NCBI GenBank assembly: GCA_027924585.1
Contig: BSBM01001931.1
Coordinates: 186,001 to 250,000, forward strand
Source of the DNA: Larix kaempferi
Taxonomy: Eukaryota; Streptophyta; Pinopsida; Pinales; Pinaceae
DNA: 64,000 bases
Direction: 5' to 3'
Shown piece by piece: positions 47,456-58,926 of this stretch (positions are counted from its first letter, which is position 1; every line of letters begins with the position of its first letter). The position numbers and the translations under genes were made by a program. Under the pieces are notes generated by a model. It saw only the letters and a program-made list of their open reading frames with translations. It was not told where the DNA came from and searched no databases.

Positions 47456-48418
47456 CCCAATCCGAATTCCCATTCCGCCTTCTATCTTTCCCCGTGACCT
47501 CCCTAAACTTGTGACACTACTCTCTCTTGAGAGCCAAGCGTCTAAGATAAGAAGAAATTACTTCCCCGTGGAAGGCATCACTCAAGGAATAGCTCGCGGA
47601 GAAACTCGGTGGGTAAGAAAAGTCCCCTCTACTCGAGTTTGAATCCTATTGTTTAAGGAGCACTTTGGTTAAGTTACAACAACTAATAACTACTTCAAGT
47701 GCTCAACTTTCCTCGACATGGAAAGCATAAAATAAACTTTGTTTTCAATCCTATCTTAATGTTAAGTTATTATACTAGGTATATCATACCCTTTTGATGA
47801 CACTATGTCCTGTAAATCTTTGTATTCACCCTTATTCTCACATATGTACATTTAGAAGTGTATTTAGATAGGAATTAATTATGGATTTCTTATAGATATA
47901 ATATATATGTATATATATAATTCCATAACTAACTCTTAATAGTCAATTCCACCTTCTTTGCTCATATATACATATGAGTGTATATTTTAGATGGTTAATA
48001 ATTTATATGCATATTTTATTCGCATACATATGTGTATAATATCTTTAAATGATTCTTTAATGTAATGAATGCCCTTCTCCCTTTTCTAGACTAAGGATCA
48101 TAGTTTTACTTATGATAGAATAGTTAACCTAGCGTTGACCCTTAGGTCTTAGGAGTCCTTCAATGTCCTTTCGGTGGTTAATGGATTGATGTGGGATTCC
48201 TTGCCCAAGGTACAGTTTAGTGTTGTCCTTGTAGTCAAGATGACTTCTATTTCTATCCTAAAGGAATTTGACCCTTTAAGTAGTTTTCATGTCATTGCTA
48301 ACATTTAGAAAATGGCATAACAATACCCTATGTACCTCTGGAGGGGCCTTGGCCTTGAGCTCCTCGCCAGGGCCATTTACATAATTTACAATAATAATAA
48401 TAGTAATTGGGTCAATTT
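45656..48418. other. Low-copy AT-rich sequence without recognisable genes
   Basis: No frame longer than about 90 codons and none resembles a known protein. It holds a (TA)n microsatellite at 47,419-47,451 and runs of TATATATGTATATATATA type near 47,900. Minus-strand GGGAGTTCGACTCC at about 47,350 resembles a tRNA T-arm, but no cloverleaf can be completed. The last five bases (AATTT) are the left target-site copy of the next Copia element. Confidence 0.55.
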
Positions 48419-49012
48419 TGTTGAGATATTGTAACTTCTAAGAATATTATGTCTGTACTTTATTATTCCAGAGATATTTCATTCCTCCGTGGAGACCCTA
48501 TTATATATCCAGAGATGTTTTATTCCTCCGTGGAGAATGTGGTAACTTGGGTTATTAGACTTCCCTAGTGGGGTCGATCGTGTATGATTCATGTGGGTTA
48601 AAGGGTTATTAGACCACCTTCTTGGGGTTGACCGAGTCAACATTATGTTAAGTGGTTAAGTTGGGGCCGACCTAGTTAGTGTAAAAGTCAAGTCGGAGTT
48701 GTGTATAATTAGAGGAGGTGTGTTCCTCATTTAACACACATTCACTCACTTGTGATTAACACATGGGTGAGAGAGAGATCTGCTATGGAGGAGAAGGAGA
48801 TCATGTTTGGGGATTACATATTTGTATTTGCTGGTCATTTATATTGAGGAAGCTTTGCTGGGTTTTCTACCCCATGAGGGTTTCCCAGGATAAATGTCTA
48901 TCTCTTGTGTTTATGTTGTGCTTGTTGTTCTTTCAGTGATCCTTTATATGCTATTGTTGTGAAATGGAATGCAATACTGATACTTTCTATCTTAGCATAT
49001 TGAATCTTAACA
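48419..49012 (+). repeat. Copia 5' LTR (594 bp)
   Basis: TGTTGAGATATTG to CTTAACA. It aligns along its length with 54,923-55,515 and 830-1,427. The TATA-like box is TATAATTA, against TATAAATA in the two 3' LTRs. Confidence 0.93.
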
Positions 49013-49024
49013 TGGTATCAGAGC
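49013..49024 (+). promoter_or_regulatory. Copia primer-binding site, initiator tRNA-Met
   Basis: TGGTATCAGAGC directly after the LTR, a perfect 12-base match. Confidence 0.95.
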
Positions 49025-51672
49025 TCACCGGAAGGAAGGTAATGTATGGCACTTACGACACTTGTCTCACTTGCGACAATTTGCAAGTTAGGGTTTTGTA
49101 TAGAAAAAACCAGTCATCGTGGCACTTTCGCTATAAATCCATTTTGGCGAAGGTTCAAGATATGAAACTTCTACAGGTCATAGATAACATCCCCCTGTAC
49201 CTTATGTTCGAAGGAAAACCCCATATTTGTTGTACTTTGCGAGATATGATTAGTACAAGTTAGGGTTTCCGCCTCTTCTAGAATGTAGTCCTGAACAAGT
49301 GACCTAGGAAAAAACATCATATCTCAGGCTAGGAAGCTCCAAATGAAATTTCATCAGAAGTGATAGGTAGGGCACCAAATCTAGTTTCACTGGTCCGTGT
49401 TTTAGAGGCTGAAGTTGAAACAATGAAACGTGGCACTCCATACAAGTTCGTTATGTTGTTTCATCACATAAACAAGTCATGTTGCGACACTTGGCATAAC
49501 TCTCTCTAAGAGAATCCATTAAAGTTCAGACCTATGAGGTTCGAAATATGATAGGTTAGGCTACCACAGGCCGAAGTTTTAGACCCTGCAGATCCGAAAT
49601 TGCAGAGATACACTAGAAACAATAAGGCACATCTGAATTGGCTCAACGGAGGAAATCTATGAAGAGGAGGAAGAAGCTCTCACTTAGGGTTTTCAGTGTT
49701 TAGGTATGGAAGGACATGATACAATGTTGGAGACACCTGATACAACATTGGAAGCTTTGATAATGGATTTGGAATCCATTCATCATAGATATTAATCCTC
49801 CATCCAAATTTTGTGGGAGGAAGGAGATTGAAAATTAGGGTTTCGAAGCAAGAAGAAACCCTAGCAAAGTTGGGAGACTCATAGGGAAACGATGAAGAAG
49901 GTTTAAATGGCACTGATATTCTATCATCCTAGCACCATGAACATACATAAGATGTTTACAAGTGATCTACCTTGGATGGTTAGGGTTTTACCCTTATAGA
50001 GAATACTACTCAATAGGTATGACTTGAGAAGACACAGGTATGTTTTGAAATCTGATTCTTGATTAAGTTCATAATATGTTTGTCTTCATGTTATTGAGGT
50101 TAGTACAATTATGATTGTTTGATAATGAATGCATGTGAGTGATAAAAGAAATTCATTGATTAGGTTTATGACACTTATGATTGTACTAATGCACCTATGG
50201 TGTTGTATGAGGATGATGTTGTTTGCTAACAAGATACAGGTACATCAAGAAAGACAATTCAAGTTCTATGACCATGATGACATGAATACAAAGACTCATC
50301 CATAACATTTGATCACATAGAAGCTCTACTTACGAGGTATGCATGACTTTGTTCTAATATGCTTAACTTATGAGATATGTAGGTTCTAGCACAAGGTCTC
50401 TAAATCATTGAAGAGAACAAAGAAGATATTGTTTGGGTATGTTAAGACATGACCAAGCTTGATAATCTAGGTATGTTTTCCTATATCAGGTTAGAATCCT
50501 ACCTTGTTAGATCTTAGGTAAGTATACCTATGTGTGAAATGATCATGACCACACATACTTAAGATTATTTAGAATCATAATGTTTTGATAGTATTGAGAC
50601 TATACTAATGAATGTATGATTATGTATGAGATCATGAGGATGACACTAGTGCACACTTGAGCATGCATAGTGATCCAGGATGGATAGAAGTTCAAAGACT
50701 TATAATCATGATGCTATCATAGAGATCAAGCGGGAGGCAACCACATAAACATAAAAGATAAGTATTTGAGTTGTTATTTGAATTATTGAATAGTCAATGA
50801 TATTGCTCGTAATAGTTGTATGCATATTTGTATTCCTAGAATATATCATGCATAGTGTAAGAATTCATATAGCATTGAACAATATACTACTAACATGCAT
50901 ATGATGGGTAAGTTGGACAAACATTCCATTGCTGCTTGTCTAGAATGAAACCTCTTTGCTGACATGCTGAGAGCTATGCACGCTCTCGACAGTATGTTCT
51001 AGTAGAGATGGAAAGCATCTAGATAGCCACTGTATGCATACAAGATATGGAAAAGTGTTGTGCCAAAATAATTGGTCAAGATAGTTGCATAACTATGTGA
51101 ATCATATCAGTATGCATAATAGGTTATCATTGAAATGTCAACATGATTTGATGATTATGAAGAATTACTAATCATGTAATTAACTTTGATTTGTAGGAAA
51201 TATCATGAAGAATGATGAACACCGAAAAAGAAATGGATGTTCAACAAGAAGACTTAGAAATCAAAGATACTATTGAAGGCTACTGTCTAGAAGATTCTGT
51301 TAGAAAGAGGAAGAGGATCATGACGAGATGTTTGATTCAAGTCTCTAGATAAGACCGTTCTCTTAATGGTGTAATTGAATAAGAAGTGGGAATCAAGAAA
51401 AATCCGAGGATTCAATTGAAGAAAGCTCTGTACAGGTACCTAGGATAGATAGTCATTTGATGAGCTTAATGATCACCTTGGGTGATGCGGATTTCAACCT
51501 TTGCTACAAGGTTGAATATGGTGTCTATATACAAATGAAATTCTTCTCTTAGATGGATGCAAGAAGGAGCTCACCACAGAGTTTGAATGATCTTCAGGGT
51601 CATATCAGTAGACCCATCTGACGAGAGATGACACGAATAGATATGCAGAAGATCACTCAATGTAGAGTGTGA
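49025..51672 (+). other. Leader and degenerate internal region of the plus-strand Copia element
   Basis: No recognisable gag, protease or integrase. 49,050-49,370 is homologous to the PBS-proximal leader of the minus-strand element (shared AAACCAGTCATCGT, GCACTTTCGCTATAAATCC and AGGAAGCTCCAAATGAAATT). The rest is AT-rich with no long frame. Confidence 0.7.
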
Positions 51673-52687
51673 ATGATGTTCAGTCATAGAGGGAGAATTG
51701 ATAGCTTCTTGACAAGCTTGGGATTTACCAAAAGTAGATTTGATCCTAAACTTTATCTTAAGGTTATGGATGATGAACCTCTCATACTATTACTGTATGT
51801 GGATGATCTCTTTATGACAGGGAATAAGAAACAAATCATGGAAAGCAAGAAGAAGCTAGCTACATAATTTGAGATGAAAGATCTCATATTGATGGATTAC
51901 TTCCTAGGTCTGGACGTATAGCAAGGCCCAGAAGAAATCTTTCTCAACCAGGGAAAGTATTTGATATGTTGGAATGCAAAGCCATGGCCACTCCCATGGA
52001 TTCCAAGTTGAAGTTGTTAGTTGATGACTCATCAGAGTTAGTGGATGTGACTCTGTACAGATAGATTATTGGGTCATTGATGTATCTGATGAATACAAGG
52101 CTAGATATATGCTTTGCTGCGAACACCTTGAGTCAATATCTAGTGGAACCTAGACGTGTTCACCCGATTGCTACAAAGCATGTGATGAGGTACTTAAAGG
52201 GTACGATAGACTTTGGTCTATGTTATCTTGGAGATCATGACTCAGATTGTATGGCTACATAGATGCTGATTGGGCAAGAAGTGTATCAGACAGGAATAGC
52301 ACATCAGGACGATGTTATTGTCTAGGATCTGCCATGATATCGTGGTTTAATAGGAAGCAGTCTAGTGTGGCTCTCAGCATAGCTGAAGAGGAATATATTG
52401 CTTCTTGCTCTGCTAGTTGTGAAGCGATATGGCTTCGGAAGTTGTTATCGGGATTGTTTGACTTGGAGATGGACCCCACTGTGATCTTGTGCGACAACCA
52501 GAGTTGTATCAAGATTAATATGGATCCAGTGTTCCATAATAAGTCAAAGCACATAGAGATCCAATATTTCTATATACGGGATATGGTGCAGAAAGGAGCT
52601 ATAAAGCTCGAGTATGTGAGCATTGACGAACAAGTTGCTGATGTATTGACCAAACCACTGTCTCAAGTAAAGTTTGAGTATTTTTGA
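51673..52687 (+). pseudogene. Copia RT C-terminal half plus RNase H, broken
   Basis: The reading starts RIDSFLTSLGFTKSRFDPKL and reaches the catalytic LLLYVDDLFMTG (YVDD at 51,796-51,807). Stops occur at 51,865 and near 51,918, and a small deletion merges GKY with the MLECKAMATP region (about 51,960). It continues IIGSLMYLMNTRLDICFAAN, then a frameshift near 52,250, then RNase H: GYIDADWARSVSDRNSTSGR, WFNRKQSSVALSIAEEEYIA, CDNQSCIKINMDPVFHNKSK and VADVLTKPLSQVKFEYF, ending in TGA at 52,685. The second acidic motif is AEEEY where TEAEY is usual. It is clearly homologous to the 317-codon frame of the minus-strand element. Confidence 0.9.
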
Positions 52688-52784
52688 GACAAGCTTGGTG
52701 TAGTTCGGAATGACCCTCCTCGAAAGGGGGAGATATATGGTCACTAATGATGAGATTGCATGTATCGACGATAAGGTCAATGAT

Positions 52785-53105
52785 TTGGATACTTGTATCG
52801 ATGATGAGGATACTTGTATTGATGATGTGGATACTTGTATCGATGATGAGGATACTTGTATTGATCATGTGGATACCTGTATTGATGATGAGGATACTTG
52901 TATTGATGATGTGGATACTTGTATCGATGATGAGGATACTTGTATAAACGATGAGGATACTTGTATTGATGATATGGATACTATGTCAATGATGAGGATA
53001 CTTGAATCGATGATATGGATACTTGTATCGATGATGAGGATACTTGTGTCGATGATGAGGATACTTGTATCAAGGATGAGGTTAGCTGTTCCAATGATAA
53101 GGTTG
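52785..53105 (+). repeat. 21-bp tandem repeat, about 15 copies
   Basis: Unit GATACTTGTATCGATGATGAG, varying at one or two bases. Because 21 is a multiple of three, plus-strand frames read as repeated DEDTCID, an artefact of the repeat. Confidence 0.95.
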
Positions 53106-53164
53106 ATGATGAGGTCACCTGTTCCGACGATGAGGTCGATATATGGTCCTTAGACTTTCTCTAA

Positions 53165-53599
53165 GTGGACGAGGAGGGATTGTATCATCCCTGGAGTTCG
53201 GTCCCTAAATTGATCCATAGACATATGTCTCTGAGAAATGGTCCCTAGTGGATGAGAGGGATTGTATCATCCCTGGACACATGTCCTAAAAGAGATTCGT
53301 AGACATATGTCTCCGAGAAAGTGGTCCATAGTGGATGTGATAGGACTGCATCGTCCCTAAACGTTTATTTCAAAATGTACGTGATAGGACTGCATCGTCC
53401 CTGAACATTTAGTTCAAAATGTATGTGATAGGACTGCATCATCTCTGAATGTTTAGTTCAAAATGTATGTGATAGGACTGCACCAACCCTGAACGTTAGT
53501 TCAAAATGTAAGTGATAGGACTGCATCGTCCCTGAACATTTGGTTCAAAATGTACGTGATAGGACTGGATCATCCCTAGATATGATATTTGTCTTAAAC
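53165..53599 (+). repeat. 44-bp tandem repeat, six copies, with a longer diverged lead-in
   Basis: GTGATAGGACTGCATCGTCC occurs at 53,337, 53,381, 53,425, 53,469, 53,512 and 53,556, followed in each unit by CTGAACATTTAGTTCAAAAT. Before it, 53,165-53,336 has two longer diverged units with GGGATTGTATCATCCCTGGA. Confidence 0.93.
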
Positions 53600-54164
53600 A
53601 GATCACGGACTGCATCGTCCCTAGACATGAGATTTGTCTTAAACGGATCACGGACTGCATCATCCCTAGACATGAGATTTGTCTTAAATGGATCATAGAC
53701 TGCATTGTCCCTAGAGATGATATTTGTCTTAAATGGATCATGTACTGCATCATCCCTATACATGAGATTTGTCTTAAATGGATCACAGACTGCATCGTCT
53801 ATAGACATGAGATTTGTCTTAAACGGATCATGGACTGCATTGTCCCTAGACATGAGATTTGTCTTAAATGGATCACGGACTGCATCGTACCTAAACAGGA
53901 GATTTGTCTTAAATGCATCAAGGATTGCATCGTCCTTAGACATGAGAGGTGTCTTAAATGGATCAAGGACTGCATCATCCTTAGACATGAGGCTTGTCTT
54001 AAAAGGATCACGGATTGCATCGTCCCTAGACATGAGACTTGTCTTAAAAGGATCACAGATTGTATCGTCCCTAGACATGAGACTTGTCTTAAAAGGATCA
54101 TGGACTGCATCGTCCCTAGACATGAGACTTGTCTTAAATGGATCAAGGACTTCATCGTCCTTAG
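53600..54164 (+). repeat. 45-bp tandem repeat, about 13 copies
   Basis: Unit GGACTGCATCGTCCCTAGAC plus ATGAGATTTGTCTTAAATGG. The three-divisible period opens long frames on both strands (up to 226 codons, repeated FKTNLMSRDDAVRDP), which are not evidence of a gene. Confidence 0.95.
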
Positions 54165-54400
54165 ACATGAGACTTGTCTTAAATTGATAAGGATTGATCA
54201 TCCTGGAAGTAGATCTGGATTGCATCGTCCATAGACATGAGACTTGTCTTAAGTTGATAAGGATTGGTCATCTAGAAGTAGATCTGGATTGCATCATCCA
54301 TAGACATGAGACTTGTCTTAAATTGATAAGGATTGATCATCCTGGAAGTAGATATGGCTTGTATCGTCCATAGACATGAGAGATGTATTAAAGTGAGAGG
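54165..54400 (+). repeat. 70-bp tandem repeat, three copies
   Basis: Counterpart of 1-300, with one unit fewer. It shares the CATCGTCC..TAGACATGAGA core with the 45-bp repeat just before it. Confidence 0.93.
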
Positions 54401-54464
54401 GATTGATCATCCCGTAATTGGATCATGTGTGTTGCAGGTTATGTTGTTATTATGCTATTGATCT

Positions 54465-54700
54465 AGAGATCCAGATGATGTTGTTGATAGAGAGATCCAG
54501 ATGATGTTGTTGATCTAGAGATCCAGATGATGCTGTTGATAGAGAGATCCAGATGACGCTGTTGATCTAGAGATCCAGATGATGTTGTTGATAGAGAGAT
54601 CTAGATGTTGTTGTTGTTGATCGAGAGGATCCAGATGTTGATGATGTTGATCGAGAGGATCCATATGTTGATGTTGTTGATTGAGAGGATCCAGATGATG
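54465..54700 (+). repeat. 26-bp tandem repeat, about nine copies
   Basis: Counterpart of 365-610 (GATCCAGATGATGTTGTTGA). Confidence 0.9.
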
Positions 54701-54913
54701 ATGTTACTGTAGCTGTTCGAGTGCTGCAAAAGATGAAGACTCAGTACTGAAGATGTTGATGTTTGAGTATTGAAGATCTTGAAAATGTTCTAGTAACTGT
54801 TTGAGTTACTGATAATGTATGAAGAAAGATTCCAATGATTTATAGATGTATCATGTATCATGTAGTTGATGACTCCTTGCTCCCACATATGTTGTTATAA
54901 TATCCTTCTCATT

Positions 54914-54922
54914 AAGGGGGAG
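54914..54922 (+). promoter_or_regulatory. Polypurine tract of the plus-strand Copia element
   Basis: AAGGGGGAG directly before the TG of the 3' LTR. Confidence 0.85.
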
Positions 54923-55515
54923 TGTTGATATATTGTAACTTCTAAGAATATTATGTTTGTACTTTATTATTCCAGAGATGTTTCATTCCTCCGTGGAGAC
55001 CCTATTGTATATCGGAGATGTTTTATTCCTCCGTGGAGAATGTGGTAACTTGGGTTATTAGACTTCTCTAGTGGGGTCGACCCTGTATGAGTCATGTGGG
55101 TTAAAGGGTTATTAGACCACCCTATTGGGGTTGGCCTAGCCAACATTATGTTAAGTGGTTAAGTTGGGGCTGTCCTAGTTAGTGTAAAAGTCAAGTCGGA
55201 GTTGTGTATAAATAAAGGAGGTGTGTTCCTCATTTAACACACATTCACTCACTTGTGATTAGCACATAGGTGAGAGCGAGATGTGCTATGGAGGAGAAGG
55301 ACCTCATGTTTGGGGATTACATATTTGTATTTGTTGGTCATCTACATTAAGGAAGCTTTGTTGGGTTTTCTACCCCATGAGGGTTTCCCAGGATAAATCC
55401 GTGTCTCTTAGGTTTATGCTGTGCTTGTTGTTCTTTCAGTGATCCTGTATATGCTATTGTTGTGAAATGGAATGTAATACTGATATTTTCTATCTTAGCA
55501 TATTGAATATTAACA
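54923..55515 (+). repeat. Copia 3' LTR (593 bp)
   Basis: TGTTGATATATTG to TATTAACA. It is followed by AATTC and then the LINE fragment, as in copy A. Confidence 0.93.
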
Positions 55516-56652
55516 AATTCAGAGGGATGTTACAGGTTATATCTAGGTACTATATCAAAATATTTCTGAAAGTCCACGAAACAACAAAAAAGAACGGATT
55601 TATTATTATGACACTCCTTTGTGATGATCGTAAGCGTAATGAGGTGGTCCATGGTTGAGTGGTGCCTTCTGAAGCCTGCTTGGCGTTTATCCCGCTTTCC
55701 TTCGTTTTCTAGCCATATATGTTAATCTTTTTTTAAAGGATAATGTTGTATAACTTGGCTAACAGAGGGATAATCATAATTGTTCGATAATTAGAGGGGT
55801 TATCTTTATCTCCACTTTTCAAGATAGGAACTGTAAGGTTTTGAGTCCAACGGTTAGGGAATCCATGCTTGACTACTAGATGAAAGAGATTGTGAATATA
55901 AGGGATGGGGACGGGTGCTCCAATTTTTAGGATTTCTACTTGGGACCCTTCAATGTCTTTAGCTTTTCCATTAGCTAGGCAATTAATCCCAAAGTCAGTG
56001 TCCTCTTAGGAAAATACTTCCTCAGTTGTAAGGAGGGTTTAAATGTTATCCACGAAATCTGTGGATTCGTAAATATTTTTAAGATATGATTTTCAATCCT
56101 CCATAGAGATCTTATTATTTTCTTTACTTTTACAAGTTAAAATCTTTCTCTAGAATTTTGCAGGAGCTATCTTAGATAAGTGTAAAAGTTTTACCTATCT
56201 TGTATTTATATAAAAAGGCTTTTTTTTTTTAATTAGATCTTTGTACTTACTTATATTGTTGGCTTTCAGGGACTCCCGTCAATATCTTCCTCACTATTCT
56301 CTAAGCACATGCTTACAATTGTTATCATACAAAGGGTTGGTTCTTATGTTCTTAAATTTGCTAGAGATTTCACGAGGAAATTTGTTTATCTCATAGGAGA
56401 GGGATGTAGTAAATTTATGATACAGATCTTCTATATTGTTGTTGTTAGAAAGAGAGAACAAATCCTTCGTTAAATCATTGAGAATGCCATTGTATTATTT
56501 CTATTGAAAAGATCAAGTTCTTTTGGCTTTGAGAATTTTCCTCAATCGACTCATTATGTATGGTAATATTGAGGGTTATAATTAAAGAAGTATGATCAAA
56601 GTGTGGTCATTTAGGATGTAGAAATTTATTATTTCATTGTATAAATGGATAT
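55516..56652 (-). mobile_element. LINE fragment, copy B
   Basis: Counterpart of 1,428-2,575. Minus-strand motif A of reverse transcriptase is again readable just right of the LTR (SVLFCCFVDFQK, then FDIVPR-like), with the same upstream RT blocks. It has the same stops and frameshifts plus private ones, so it was already dead when duplicated. Confidence 0.82.
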
Positions 56653-57320
56653 AAAAAACTTTACTTTATTTCATATAGTCATAAACTAGAAGTGAGATTT
56701 TTCACATGTTCAACTATCATCCATAAATATTCTAAAAAGATATTTATATATTTACTTTTTAAAAATATTTTATAGATATTATCTAATAATTTTAATACAT
56801 TTCAAATAAATGGATTTTATAATTTTAATAAATTATTTATTTAAAATATTAACATCAAATTTCCAAAGATTTAATAAAATATTCAATATACTCTATTAGA
56901 ACTTTAAAAGATTTAATAAAATATTCAATATATTATAAAACATCTATTATAATTTTCTTCTTTAATTTCATAATATTAATAAAATATTTTAATAAATATA
57001 TATATATATATATATTATTTTTATTTTTATTTAAAATAAAATATTCAATGTAATTGTTTATTTAAAAACTAACCCCCATATATATATATTTGATAATAAA
57101 ATTAATAAAATATTTTGAAAATGGATTCAAGAAATTTTGTGTAGTTACTTGACTTTAATTTTATAATTTTAATAAAAATCTTATGTCTTCTAAAAATATA
57201 TTAAATAAATATTTATATTTGTATTTAATTTTATGATTTTAATAAATCATTTGAATATTTTGATAAAAAATAAATATACTTTTATTTAATCATTTTAATA
57301 AAATATTTTTTCCTAAAAAT
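56653..57320. other. AT-rich non-coding stretch, copy B
   Basis: Counterpart of 2,576-3,248. It has shorter (TA)n runs (57,000-57,014 and 57,079-57,090). No gene. Confidence 0.6.
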
Positions 57321-57798
57321 TTACTTCATTAACGATTTCAATAAATTTTAAATATTTATATAACTCCATAGAATTTTATAACAACAATTTTATAGAACTT
57401 TCCAAACATGCCTAGATTCACCGTTAGATCATTACAAGAGCATCATCCTACGGTTCAATTTGAATTCCTTACTGACATCTATGTGAGTCGACGTGGCAGT
57501 TGGATTTAGAAAAGCATCACAGAAACTGATCCTCTCATCATAACAAAAGCATTAAAAAGTTACTTCATTAACGATTTCAATAAAATTTAAATATTTATAT
57601 AACTCCATAGAATTTTATAACAACAATTTTATAGAACTTTCGAAACATGCCTAAATTCACCGTTAGATCATTACAAGAGCATCATCCTACGGTTCAATTT
57701 GAATTCCTTACTGACCTCTGTGTGAGTCGACGTGGCAGTTGGATTTAGAAAAGCATCACAGAAACTGATCCTCTCATCATAACAAAAGCATCTAATTT
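57321..57798 (+). repeat. 239-bp tandem duplication, only in copy B
   Basis: The stretch from TTACTTCATTAACGATTTCA to CTCATCATAACAAAAGCAT occurs at 57,321 and again at 57,560, nearly identical. Copy A has a single version (3,372 onward) but four 41-bp units at its start. Confidence 0.92.
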
Positions 57799-57920
57799 GA
57801 ATTGCAAGTTGTTAGTGATTAAAAAAGCATCACCGTTTCATCATAACAAAAATATCATCTGACGGTTAAGTTTGAACTACTCACTCACATGCAATCTCGA
57901 TCAACGGTTCAATTTGAAAT

Positions 57921-58154
57921 TTGGCTGTACCGACTCCGACTTGCTTGCGTAGTTTTGGACGGATTCGTTGTGCTATCCATAGAGATTTTATATCGATTGT
58001 ATCTCTTGGAGCCATTGAGCAGGGCGCTTTTGTGTCGTGTTCCGCTGGTAATGAACGGCCGACTCCTTCTGCGATTTCCAATTCGGCGCCAACAACATCG
58101 ACAAAGTCATGGCCAGCAGTTTTGAGATATATGAAATTACAGTTTCAGATTTGA
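57921..58154 (+). pseudogene. Subtilase fragment, copy B
   Basis: Counterpart of 3,772-3,984: VSLGAIEQGAFVSCSAGNER followed by PTPSAISNSAPT. Compared with A, a short deletion removed bases upstream, and NEW is NER; plant subtilases usually have NEGP or NSGP here. It keeps an open frame but only one subdomain. No function expected. Confidence 0.6.
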
Positions 58155-58224
58155 TGTTTTTTCGGATAAAAATAGACCATAGATCGAGAGATTAGAGCAC
58201 CGAAATAGTCTGAATGAAGCGAAG

Positions 58225-58926
58225 ATCTGCAGTCTAGAGAAGAGAGGAAGGGTGTACATTCTCACTCTGTTGGGAGAGGGAGATCACAGGTTCAATCCCT
58301 CCACCATCGATGCCATTTCCGCCGCCTTGAAAGAGGTCCAAGATTCCCCAGACGCGGGCAGATACTTTTCGAACGGCCTCGACCTTCGATGGATATCGCA
58401 GAATCCAGACGCCCGCTTGAGAACAATGGGGATCAAGTTTGAAAACCTTCATGAGGCTCAGGGTGCCCACCATTGCCGCGATATCTAGGCACGCCGTGGC
58501 GGCGGCGTTCTTACTGGCCCTGGCTTTCATGAGAGGAGACCGATCTGTGCTCTACATGACTGAGCTTGATCTCGACTTTAAGTTTCCCAGGAGTCTCATG
58601 GCCCTCATGAGGAGCCCGCAAGTTTAGTGGTCAGATATCTGGGAACGCCGTGGCGGAGGCTTTCTTACTGGCCCTGGCTCATGAGACGAGACCGATCTGT
58701 GCTCTACATGAGTGAGCTTGACCTTGACCTCATGAGGAGCAAGCTCATGCCCGGAACCCTAAGGGATGTGGTGTTAGGTGCCCGCAAGTTTAGTGGTCAG
58801 ATTCTGGAAGGCGGGATCGTGGATTCTGTTTACTCGGACTCGGCTCAGACGTTGGAGGCCGCCGTCAGCGAAGCTCAGAAATTGGCGGGCAGGGGTTGGA
58901 ACAATGGCGCTTCATTTCAACCATGA
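58225..58926 (+). pseudogene. Enoyl-CoA isomerase-like pseudogene, copy B, with internal duplication
   Basis: Counterpart of 4,055-4,600, but the start ATG is ATC (58,225) and a tandem duplication of about 165 bases is present: the HAVA(A/E)AFLLALA ... GDRSVLYM(T/S)ELDLD block occurs twice, first ending RSPQV plus stop, then continuing to SKLMPGTLRDVVLGARKFSG and GGIVDSVYSDSAQTLEAAVS. The second unit supplies C-terminal residues missing in A. Copy A could have lost one unit by recombination between the two CGCAAGTTTAGTGGTCAGAT repeats. The frameshift near 58,455 is shared with A, so the gene was dead before the duplication. Confidence 0.8.

Larger units (their letters stand above)
48419..55515 (+). 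mobile_element. Full-length, older, non-autonomous Copia-type LTR element
   Basis: LTRs of 594 and 593 bp, a perfect PBS and a PPT. Flanks are AATTT (48,414-48,418) and AATTC (55,516-55,520); copy A has AATTT after its LTR, so the original target copy was probably AATTT. Over the first 235 bases the two LTRs differ at roughly 14 positions, so it is much older than the minus-strand element. Inside: a leader with no recognisable gag or integrase, the last part of RT with the YVDD box, RNase H broken by stops and a frameshift, then about 1.9 kb of tandem repeats. Confidence 0.9.

Noticed and set aside
47382-47642. 86-codon frame with Ile-Tyr repeats
   Set aside because: Its middle is a (TA)n microsatellite and the rest resembles nothing.
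48964-49263. 99-codon frame crossing the LTR/PBS junction (possible gag start)
   Set aside because: It begins inside the LTR, crosses the PBS, and matches no gag motif; its counterpart in the minus-strand element is not open.
52710-53153. 147-codon frame with repeated DEDTCIDD (possible metal-binding protein)
   Set aside because: It is a translation of the 21-bp tandem repeat in a transposon's non-coding zone; other frames are equally open.
53496-54234. Overlapping frames of 99-226 codons on both strands
   Set aside because: A 45-bp repeat keeps every open frame open; five frames are open at once, so none is supported as a gene.
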